64,000 bases of DNA, taken from contig OY282560.1 of assembly GCA_958295665.1 (NCBI GenBank), positions 51,088,333 to 51,152,332 of the forward strand, in the 5' to 3' direction. Origin of the DNA: Tipula vernalis. Lineage: Eukaryota; Arthropoda; Insecta; Diptera; Tipulidae. Below are positions 32,481 through 41,800 of this stretch, one piece after another. A program made the position numbers and the translations under genes. Positions within the stretch are counted from its first letter, which is position 1; each line of letters begins with the position of its first letter. Under the pieces are notes generated by a model, which worked only from the letters and a program-made list of their open reading frames with translations, was not told the origin of the DNA and did not search any database.

Positions 32481-32982
32481 TACTTTAGTGAGTGCCCCAA
32501 TGTAATTACCTTCGGTTACGGTGATGTGTCATTGTAGCACAGCCGCTTCTCCCCGAAGAAGTCCCTTTAAATATTGGAATTTTTGGACCGGACTTAGATG
32601 TGGTAACTCGTGTATTGTTGTTGTAAACAAATCGTAGAATAATTACCACTCAGAATAGTCTCCGGCAAATGACGGGATATGAATTTTTGGCAACTTTGCG
32701 TTGTTTGACACGTCGAGATCAACGATACCTGCGTTGAGACTTTTGCAACGAATCCAAGTATTTAGAGACGAGATTGCGGTATAGTAATTTTCCTCGTAGT
32801 CAAGTATCTCTTCGTTGGGATCTTCATTAAAGATGCGTAGTTCCAACTCGTAAACGCGTAGTTAAATCAGTTAAACTGGTTTCGGATTGGTCGGCTTTCG
32901 CATATTTTGTCAGGTTGGTCAATTTCCTCTTGTTGATTCCTTGTTGCTTCTTCGAAGCCGCTAGAGTAATAGTGTCAGGCAT
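32481..32982 (-). pseudogene. BEL/Pao Gag N-terminal region
   Basis: From ATG 32982 I read MPDTITLAASKKQQGINKRK, LTNLTKYAKADQSETSLTDL, then after a frame change NEEILDYEENYYTAISSLNT and LPKIHIPSFAGDYSEW (the diagnostic F-x-G-D-x-x-E-W segment). SPVQKFQYLKGLLRGEAAVL follows in another frame. These blocks parallel the plus-strand family member. Confidence 0.82.
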
Positions 32983-33129
32983 GTTTGTCTTCCTATAATA
33001 TTATATAAAGGTTCATGTCTTTAACCCTTAAGAGTTAGCCTTATGATGTTTTATATATGCCCAAATTCGAAAACACACGTGGCACCTTCATCCTCTTTTA
33101 TAATATTATATTCGCTGTTAATTAACCGG

Positions 33130-33405
33130 ACAATGATTTACATGGACACGATGATATCGTATAGAAACGATATTTGACGGGGTTCAATAATGTTTGGGAA
33201 CACTTAATTATTTTAATGGTTCACTGCTAAACATTATACGATTTGCATGAACACACGGTTATTGTAAAAAAACACTTCGAAATTGTTAACGTGGTTCAAT
33301 ATTGTCTGGAAGCACTTGATTGTATTAATGGTATACTGTTATAAATTGTACGTGCTGATTGACAATTGGCATGAGCACGCGGTGATTGTGGGAACGCGAT
33401 GATGG
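33130..33405. repeat. imperfect tandem repeat, period about 112 bp
   Basis: TTCAATAATGTTTGGGAACACTT at about 33183 recurs as TTCAATATTGTCTGGAAGCACTT at about 33295. The following segments (a run starting TTAATGGT, then a CATGA-CAC/ACGCGGT block) also repeat at the same spacing, with a partial earlier copy near 33140. It lies just upstream, in element orientation, of the BEL/Pao gag start and could be part of that element's LTR or leader. Confidence 0.6.
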
Positions 33406-33449
33406 GAATTTAGCCTTTATCGACTGTAGTTGATGTTGTTAGTCATCGG

Positions 33450-34136
33450 TTAATGTACAATATGTTGTTGTTCCCCGTCTCCACCGGCTTCAACTGACCC
33501 CATGGAGTCAGTTTTGTGTGTATTCAACTCAGACACGGAAATTTGCAGTCCAAATGCTTTCCAAAAATCTGTGCCTAAATATAATGTTTGCGACAGTGAC
33601 CGGGCAACGTGTAACCGGAAGTTTTTCATCACAACATTGAATTGCACTGAGATGGTCACGAAACCTAGAATTTGCTCTGCCGTGCCACTGGCAGTGTGCA
33701 CCTGGGTTTGGGATGGATGATAGGTAATGCCACATGTCTTCAAAAACTGTAAGCTTCTGTTGCCAAATACAGTGATATTAGCCCCAGTGTCTAACAATCT
33801 TTCCAACGGCCGACCACAAATCCGAACATATGCGTATGGTCTTTTGTCTGGCTTTGAATGGATAACCGTCGATAATAGGTACCTACGCAACTTTCGTCGC
33901 ATGCTGAAATACTTCTTCATCCTAGTCAACTGCCGGTTACCCGCTTGGCAGGAGATTGAATGAAGAGATTTAAAACAAGGTTTAATTAGCGTCGCCAACT
34001 CCGGTATAATTCCGGGTCGGTATTGCTGGCCGCTTCTTCTGTCATCAGAGAAGTTCCGGGTTTCGAGTTCGGGTGGGGAGAGTGCGGTTCCCGGTGGTTC
34101 CGCAACTATGTTCGATCGTTTTTTGTGGAATTGCAA
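33450..34136 (-). pseudogene. Gypsy-like retropepsin with C-terminal gag linker
   Basis: The 228-residue frame holds RPYAYVRICGRPLERLLDTG, then ANITVFGNRSLQFLKTCGIT (active-site DTGAN), QTQVHTASGTAEQILGFVTI, and FRLHVARSLSQTLYLGTDFW, which is the last conserved protease strand (LGxDF). The first 80 residues are linker between zinc knuckle and protease. The frame is uninterrupted, but no RT follows before the tandem repeat at 33405. Confidence 0.78.
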
Positions 34137-35150
34137 ACTATGCAGTCAGGGCGTAATACTCTCACTTTCCGCCAATCCATGTATTGTTGTGATGATTCAT
34201 CGCAGTTAAAGCAACGTCCCAACTTAGTATTTCTTGAGTAGTTGGTGGCTGAATTTGCACTTTGGGGAACATAGTAGTAAGTAGAGGATTGGGGCGAATG
34301 TCTTGGATCATGAAATCTGGATGTCTGAGACTTAACCTTTAAATTCTCATTAATGGCACATACTTATTGATAATAACTATCTGATCCGGACTCTTCTTCC
34401 GAGTGTCCTATCCCTTCCTCGAAATGAGATTCCTCTGGTCTAAAAAACTGTGGTTCCGTGTAGGAGTAATCCAGCTCATGCACTCTGGGGGGTCTCTGCT
34501 CGAAACGGACCTGTGGCCGCTCCCAGGATTTGTATTCACTAGAATGGTGTGTAAGTCCACTCGGATCACTAAGACCTACCTCCGCATTTCGTCCGAAACG
34601 GCGCCATACATCTTGCAGGGAACTGCATCTGCGGATGAAATCAGATAAGCTATGGAAATTCCACTCGTCGTGTAGCTTCATTTGGAGACTCGCGCGCATA
34701 TTGCGTCTGATGATGGTATACACGGTGTCGATATAGTGTGGCTGGATTGTAGAGCTATCTTCTGGATCGCTTGATAGAACTCCTGGATCGATACTCGTAA
34801 GCTCATTTCTGACTTCAGGTTCTCTCAAGAGACGTCTGGATTCCGATCCACTGCCATCCAGAACTAGTCTAGTGCTTCCTCTTTCAGGCAAAGGTCTAAC
34901 GTCCCCACCAACTGGACTAAATCTTTCTTTACCCGCAGCGCATGCCACTCAATGCGAGCTAGGAACCTCTTGATAGTGAGGTCACTACGGGAACCCCTAA
35001 ACCGGACTTTCCAAGTTTTCACTACTCTTCATACCTGCATATCATCCAATAATCCTAAGGACCTACTAGCCGTACCTTCTTGTTCGAATTTCTTATATTG
35101 GCTACCTAAGTTACCCTTCCATGGCGTGTGCAAAGTCACCACCTTCATAT
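34130..35150 (-). pseudogene. Gypsy-like Gag middle, with unusual Cys cluster
   Basis: In shifting frames I read TWKVRFRGSRSDLTIKRFLA (about 35010-34950), a capsid start, then HYIDTVYTIIRRNMRASLQM and HSLSDFIRRCSSLQDVWRRF in 34948-34364. RCFNCDESSQQYMDWRKVRV with PDCIVCNS follows at 34225-34130. This Cys set (CxxC, long gap, CxxC) differs from the CCHC knuckle of classical gag. Frameshifts at about 34950 and 34880 break the protein. Confidence 0.65.
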
Positions 35151-35151
35151 G

Positions 35152-35919
35152 TCAATGGTGATGCACCCTTATGCCCCTTTCTGGAACCTGCATCTGTTCC
35201 TTTTGGCTGGGACCAGGTACTTGGGAGTCTTGGGAGACAACCCCCAAAGTGTTTGGACTTGCGGTTACCATAGCTTCCACTCGCACTTTAACCTCCTCTG
35301 CGTTTAGCTTACCCTTTTTTAATCTACCTAACAGCTCATCATAGGTATCTACTTCTTCTTCTAATTTTGCTACACCTACAGAAAACGTTAGGGACTTCTT
35401 ACTACGAAAAATCCGGCCTTCGATGTGTGTAAGCTTAGCCTGTGCCTTGGGTATCCATTTCAGTATCGGCGGTTCAGTTTCCAACCCCTCTAACATCAAC
35501 TGGCCAATTTCCCTTAGCTTGGTTTGGCACTTGACATATTCCCGCTGTGGATTTTTCGCCGCAGCTTCGTGCGATTTCCTTGGCCTGAGGTACCATTCCT
35601 CTTGTTCTTCCTCCAGCTTTCTGACCAACGCCTCTTTCAGCGCCTCAGTCACTTCTTTGCTGGATTTATCGGATAATTCACGTACCTCGAACTCCACGAG
35701 TAGTTTATCGTTATCCAATAATTGAACGTCAATAACCATCTTATTTTTATAGTATGTCATCGCATCTTGTGCGTATTCATGCATGTGCCGTGGACTCCCC
35801 GTGAATGTAGACGGTAATATGACCATTCTTCCCAATTCGTTTGGATTCACGTTACCATCATTAACGAGTGCGTCTCGTAAATGGATGTACTCTTCAGAAC
35901 GCAACTCGGTTTGATTCAA
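35152..35919 (-). pseudogene. chance in-frame junction of Helitron Rep and retroelement gag
   Basis: This 255-residue frame is a chimera. Residues 1-56 (NQTELRSEEYIHLRDALVND, MVILPSTFTGSPRHMHEYAQ, DAMTY) are the Helitron-like domain. From residue 57 (codon at about 35751) the sequence changes to a Lys/Glu-rich gag-type protein with KEVTEALKEALVRKLEEEQE and KWIPKAQAKLTHIEGRIF. The Helitron should continue VRxxGRPDLFITFTCNP, so the change marks an insertion point. The frame is open by chance or by read-through selection; I treat it as a pseudogene. Confidence 0.7.
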
Positions 35920-36942
35920 TCGAATATATATAGGAGTCGTTCGGTTTCAACCTTCGCGTACATGTCGACGATGTATTGATGGAACAATTGTCGACATTTC
36001 AGAATGTGGTTCTCAGCGTCTTGATGAATCATCAATCGATACGAATAATAATTCATGGCACTGACTTTCTTATTCGTTTCCTCGTCTGTTTGTGGATTTT
36101 TCATTTTGATGTTGAAATGATATCTATCTTCTCCTCGCCAAAACAGAATCGGATACTGCAAACCGTCGTATGAGCGATGAGTATCGGAGACTCGCTGAAC
36201 GTCACCACTTCTGCGATGAAGAATTATGTCACGCGATTCGAATCGCTTCGCCAACTATCACGATCGCCACTTCATCGATTGTTGTGGTGCATTGAACTGT
36301 CTTTCGTAGTGCCCGCATTATAATGACATCGTTGTTCAATTTGTTCATCACTGTTTGCCATGAAATAGATTTGAAGAAACTTGTGATCTGCGTCCGGCAA
36401 TGGTAGAAGCGATTCGGCACGATGATAAATTTGCCCTTGGACGTTCGTTGCACCGAACGTTGATAGTGGTTCGGGTGGTGGATGTAGTTATGGCAGTTTA
36501 ACTTTTCCATTGGCGCAGCACATTCCTGGCTTTTTGTTCTTAAATTTGAGGGCGCTACAATACATGCAAATTTTATCCATTCTTCCAATGACGACACTTG
36601 GATGAAGACTGCAATCATTATTACTGTCATAATGGAATTCACTAAGATTTAAATCAGTGTACAGTGTTCGTCTTGATCGAGCGGTGCTTATTCGAACATT
36701 TTGCAGCCTTCTTTCCCGTTGTTCAGTTGTCTCAGGCGAACGGGCCTGAATAGTACGTATTTGATCAGTTTCTAACCTTACTTCTCGTTGTTCAGATGAT
36801 TCAACGAACGGGTCTCAGCGGCATGTACTCGAAGATTTTCCAGCCTTAATGCTCGTTGCTCGTCTGATTCTGAGGCTCGTAATGCTCTTTTCTTCCGTGC
36901 TTGAGGTGTAGATAGGCCAATTGCTTGTCGCTTTGGAGGCAT
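35752..36942 (-). pseudogene. Helitron Rep-Hel protein, N-terminal part
   Basis: MPPKRQAIGLSTPQARKKRA, LRASESDEQRALRLENLRVH (36942-36800), CSLHPSVVIGRMDKICMYC (about 36620-36550), CCANGKVKLP, FLQIYFMANS, IDEVAIVIVGEAIRIA (36280-36230), RDIILHRRSGDVQRVSDTHR, ILFWRGEDRYHFNIKMKNP and MNYYSYRLMIHQDAENHILK (about 36050) occur in Helitron order across several frames. The block MNYYSYRLMI corresponds to MNFYAYRIII of the plus-strand copy at 18452. The protein is truncated before the HUH motif. Confidence 0.82.
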
Positions 36943-37690
36943 AATTGTACGGGAACGACGTGAAAAATGCGATTGAATTTATTAGATGTCAATCAGCAAT
37001 CCGAATCCCACAATGTATCCAATCCAATTGAACCGGCTGTTTACACACGGATGGAAATGTTAATATTGACGGTGATCACCAATCCGCTGAAGGAAATTTG
37101 AAGTGAAAAAAATCAGCATTCGAGAATTGTTGAAATCGATTTTAATTCCACTCACGATGATATCCGAGAAAAAACTGCTGCACAGCAAATGCGTTCGGAA
37201 CGTCAATCAGCAGTCAGATACTTCACATATACGTTCGATGATTTTCGTGAATTCACTGTAGAGAATGAATAAAATCAGCTCACGGAAACTACGAAAATTC
37301 AATTCGATGGAATTATTTATCTAAATTATTAATTTAACTTACAATGAAATGCACAGAACTATTCGAAAAACGCTCCCAAATATAAAAATACGCACAATAT
37401 TGTCTGTTCAATGTGAGCCGGACATGAATTTCACAATTTACATAAATTCTTATGTCACCCACAACTCGAAACGTCATCATTCGTTTGCTGTTTTCGTTTC
37501 AATTCAAATCAGCATGAACTGCCAAGGCAATATATGAAATTCATTGGAATGACAGTGGCGCCATCTGTCGACAATTAGTCGTACCAACTCAGAAACCTTC
37601 GTAGGCTCATGCACAACAACTTTGCGGAAGATTATCACATGATAAAATGCATAGTTTACGATTCTATAAAGGACATACAGACAAACATTC
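35752..37690 (-). mobile_element. Helitron 5' half (minus strand)
   Basis: On the minus strand the element opens near 37690 with a T/A-rich leader containing AATGAATGTTTGTCTGTATG, a form I recall from insect Helitron 5' ends. The Rep-Hel protein starts at ATG 36942 (MPPKRQAIGLSTPQARKKRA). The protein proceeds through the Cys-rich N-terminal region to the Rep domain and is cut at 35752 by the gag fragment. No helicase portion remains. The exact 5' TC terminus was not located. Confidence 0.8.
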
Positions 37691-38785
37691 ATTTTTATAT
37701 ATATATGTATATAGATAACGATAACAATGAGTACGTTTTGTACTACGATGACTATGAGTACGTTTTATAATATGATGACGAATCGTTTTGGTCAGCACTA
37801 ATTTTTGGTGCTGCCACAGTCTCTTCATGTAATTCGTTATTTATTTACCAAAATTTGTGCAAGCATTTCTAATGTTAAGTTGAATTGACCGTAAAAATAT
37901 TGTGTCTGTTGTTAAGAGTCTTTCGTTAAATCTGACTCTATAAATATCATAAATCAAATTAATGCTGTTTAGCGGTGGTTTCTACTGCAAAATGTGACTT
38001 ACTAAATCAAATCTCTCAAACTTCGTAATTTTACTGCTAAGAAATATTAAACAGTTGAAACGTCTAAGCAGCATCAATTTTTATGCACCAGTTCTAAATA
38101 AGTCTCAAGATAACGACACAATTATCTTCTCCAATCACACTACAATCAAAACCGTCATAACACTTTTGACTTTAACCTCGTTTTCTCTAAACTTACCATG
38201 ACCCCATACACAACCAATTTAAAGCAAAAAATAATTTTAAGCCTTCACACAAACTTTCATTCCATCTTCAAATACAAAAAAATCCCCATTTAAACAAATC
38301 ACTTTTTATTGGTATAGTTAACAAACAAATTAATTTTAGAAGCACTCCACTAAGTGATGAACAATCCAGTTTACATATTTCATTAGCATACAAATTTTTA
38401 ACTATCGATCAATATAAATTCTTTTAATTACTGTGTATCACCATCTAGCGGAACATTACAAAAATTCGATTTAGTCGGGACACAATAAAATTTGGCCATC
38501 TATCAGACAATGGATTGAGATGAGTGACATCTATATTTAAAAATATAAATATTCAAGATTTTAACCTCCCAAGTATGTATTTCGAACAGTTATATCCCCG
38601 ACTGTATACATATAGTAACCGAATTTTAGTACAGTTTTTCATTGTACTGTGTCAAATTTTCCCAAAACATAATTTTCTTTTGTTGATAGTGGGCGAGAAA
38701 AGTCAAAAGTTTTTTTTTGTTCATTTTTCTGCTTAGTTTTTCATTTGTAATTTGTTCATTCATTATTTTGTGTTCTTGTTTTTAG
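37691..38785. other. upstream region of XPR1, no coding sequence seen
   Basis: AT-rich DNA between the Helitron 5' end and the first coding exon of XPR1. A duplicated segment near 37725-37765 (ATGAGTACGTTTTGTA / ATGAGTACGTTTTATA) is visible. An AG acceptor at 38784-38785 after TTGTTTTT suggests that the coding start lies in a second exon. The promoter and any 5' noncoding exon should then lie in or beyond this stretch, but I cannot point to them. Confidence 0.45.
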
Positions 38786-38813
38786 TTGCACGCATATCAA
38801 ACAGGAGGATAAA

Positions 38814-38882
38814 ATGAAATTCGCTGAACATTTATCAGCCCATATAACACCAGAATGGCGAAAACAGTATATCCATTATGAG
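38814..38882 (+). CDS. XPR1: XPR1 coding exon 1
   Basis: Encodes residues 1-23, the conserved SPX opening that ends ...YIHYE. ATG at 38814 is chosen because all XPR1 proteins start MKFAEHL. The donor GAG|GTAGGT follows at 38883. A 302-bp intron with a (TTG)n run at about 38953-38978 separates it from exon 2. Confidence 0.95.
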
Positions 38883-41800
38883 GTAGGTAAAATTTTTTTT
38901 TTTGTCTTTTTGGAAAATTTTTATTATTTTGGTAATTTTTTATCGCAATATTTTGTTGTTGTTGTTGTTGTTGTTGTTTGACATTTGTGAAAAATGTATT
39001 TAGAGCGCATGTGTTTGATTATACTGGTTGAATGTGTGCGTTCAAAATATTTATTTTGAGAAAAGTCACGTGGTGCGGTTTGTTTTTGTTTTGAATTTTC
39101 CCATAGTTTGTTAGTGCGTGCAACGTAAGTAAATAATTCGCAGACCGGTAAATTATTTACATTTTTTTAAAACATTTTTTTTTAGGAAATGAAAGCAATG
39201 TTGTACGCGGCCGTGGAACAATCACCATCCGCTGAATTAGTTGATCGTGATGTACTCACCCGTTACTTTGCCAAATTCGATGAAGAATTCTTTCACTATT
39301 GTGACAAAGAGTTGAAAAAAATTAATACATTCTATTCGGAAAAATTAGCGGAAGCGACCCGAAAGTATGGAAATCTAAGAACTGAATTGACTGAGGCGAT
39401 GGAAGATGGTTTTCGACAGAAGGAGGGAAAATTTTTCCGTTCGAAAAATTTGTTGCGCAAAAAAAATGTGCCCGCCCGTAAAATTCAAGAGTTAAAACTT
39501 GCGTTTAGTGAATTCTATTTGAGCCTAATTTTACTGCAAAATTATCAGAATTTAAATTTTACGGGATTTCGAAAAATTCTTAAAAAACATGATAAATTGT
39601 TGACGGTCGATTTTGGTGGTCGATGGCGGGTAGAACATGTTGATACGGCACATTTTTATGTAAATAAAGATATAGATCGGCTGATTAGTGAAACGGAGAC
39701 GGTTGTGACGCAAGATATCGAAGGTGGTGATAGACAAAAGGCGATGAAACGATTACGGGTGCCACCATTGGGCGAACACCAAAGTCCGTGGACTACATTC
39801 AAAGTTGGATTATTTTCGGGGGCGTTTGTTGTCCTATTGCTTGTTGTACTGTTGTCAGCAATATTTCATTCGCCAAAAGATGATTGGCGTACCGCATTTC
39901 GACTGTATCGTGGTCCCCTGCTAATTATTGAGTTTTTATTTTTGTGGGGCGTTAATGTTTATGGTTGGCGGTCGTCTGGTGTTAATCATGTGCTCATTTT
40001 TGAGCTTGATCCACGCAATCATATGTCTGAGCAGAATATTATGGAATTGGCCGCTATATTTGGAGTATTGTGGGCACTTAGTGTGCTCTGTTTTTTATAC
40101 AGTGATGCTTTGAGCATACCAGCGTATATAAACCCGTTGATGCTTTATACGCTAATGTTGGCATTCTTGTTTAATCCAACGAAAACATTTCGACACGAGG
40201 CGAGGTTTTGGACCATCCGGTAAGTCATGCTTTAAACATATATTACAAGCCTAATTTAACACAGACATTTTTATATTTAAGCGTACTAGGACGAGTAATT
40301 TTAGCGCCATTCTTCTATGTTGGTTTCGCTGATTTCTGGATAGCCGATCAATTGAACAGTATCGTACCAGTCTTTCTGGATTTGGAATATTTTTTCTGTT
40401 TTTATGTCAAAAATGGAGGATTGACATCAACAACTCGTAGGTATTTTGTCCGTTTTAGAATGTGCTGGAAATTTAAAAGAATTTTTTTTTTTTTTTAGCG
40501 CCAAATGTGTGTGCCACCGAATTCAGTTATGTACGGCCAATTGTGGCAATGTTACCGGCATGGTTTAGGTTTGCGCAATGTTTGCGTCGGTTTCGTGATA
40601 CAAGGGAGAAATTTCCTCATTTGGCGAATGCAGCAAAATATGCGACATCGTTTTTTGTCGTTATATTTTCATCACTTGTGGCGGCAACAACCAGTGAGTA
40701 TAATTCGTTAGCAAAAGTTTTTATCAGAGAAATTGATGCTTATCTAAAAATTGGCAAATTTCGAAAAAATGCTTTATAGGTATAGGTATATTTTTTAGAG
40801 AGATCCTCTTGAATAGGTTTGACGCTTGAATTCGGTAAGTTGCTTACCAAAACATTTGATCAATTGCATCTGGGACGTTATTCTCGCATTCTTTGTCTAC
40901 TTTGCAGTATTTTACAAATCACGTCTCATTTTTAAAAAGGGAAGGTTTTAATGGCGAATAAACTTTTTCATTCAGCATTTTGCCGTCTCGATCTCAAGTT
41001 ATACAAATAGCGAACAATATCATGTTTTTGGGGACAATGTACATAATTTTCTGGAAGAAAGAAAATTCGGCTTAAGATGCTCTTACTCAAGGGATTTATA
41101 AATCTTTTCAGAGTTAAAATCTTTCAAGGTTTAACAGAATTGACGTTCGAGCAAGGAAAGCACGTAAAGACAAGGTTCAAGAGGTATAGCGAACGAGGAA
41201 AATCTTTGTTTTCTTACACGGGTTGAAATATTTTGTTGTGCAGCAACATCCTCCGCTACCTAGTTTTGAGTGTCACAACTCTAGTAATTACATCGCTCCC
41301 TGGATGAAGTTGAATGATGCGATCCATTTTCCGTTTTAAAGGTGGTAGATTGTCGTCCTTTATTATGACTAAGTCACCGCTTGATACATTGGTTGTTGCG
41401 TTTGTCCATGATTTACGCTTTTGAAGTTGAAGCAAATATTGACCACCATATCCAAAAATGTTGATGTAGCTGTTGTACTAGGTCCCATCGCTTGAAAGAT
41501 ACATTTTGCTCTTGAGCATCGGGTTCAGGAATCGATGTAAGCGGTCTGCGAATCAGAAAGTGGCCCGGCGTCAATGGCAACAATTCACTGGGATCATTCG
41601 ACATCGGGTAAAGTGGTCGGGAATTCAGTATGGCCTCAGTTTGTTTGATTAAGATGTTTAATTCCCATAACCCGCCGTAGATGGTGTTTTGCGGATTTAA
41701 CGGCAGCCACGTAGATTCCACCAAAATGCAGAGAATACAGAAGGGCAAAGTGCCGGGTAAATAGCTTCGAAATTTCTTTTTTATGATTTTGGCTGCAACA

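Larger units (their letters stand above)
29440..32982 (-). mobile_element. BEL/Pao retrotransposon (minus strand), internally deleted
   Basis: From right to left on the minus strand: gag start (ATG at 32982), gag middle, an AT-rich insertion (about 32480-31860), gag remainder (31852), protease (31449-31156), pre-RT region (30957-30619), the first RT block (about 30690-30560), then directly integrase (30393-29815) and its C-terminal domain (29767-29441). Most of RT and all RNase H are deleted. It is in the same family as 25730-27400. LTRs were not identified. Confidence 0.87.
33450..35751 (-). mobile_element. Gypsy-like gag-protease fragment inserted in a Helitron
   Basis: On the minus strand, a long charged gag (35751-35152), more gag (about 35010-34364), a zinc-knuckle region (about 34240-34130) and a retropepsin (about 33880-33450) follow in order. 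RT and integrase are absent. The right edge meets Helitron sequence in mid-gene at 35752. I call it Gypsy-like from the gag form and the DTGAN protease; the exact clade is unsure. Confidence 0.75.

Noticed and set aside
33502..34736. Plus-strand open frames over 33502-34736
   Set aside because: They are antisense shadows of the gag-protease remnant on the minus strand, which carries the recognisable motifs.
35423..35725. 100-residue plus-strand frame rich in Ser
   Set aside because: Antisense shadow of the Lys/Glu-rich gag segment on the minus strand.
40505..40779. Continuous 90-residue reading past exon 4 of XPR1
   Set aside because: After ...LVAATTS the similarity to XPR1 stops at the GTGAGT donor (40694), and exon 5 restores it in the correct phase. 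The read-through tail is intronic.
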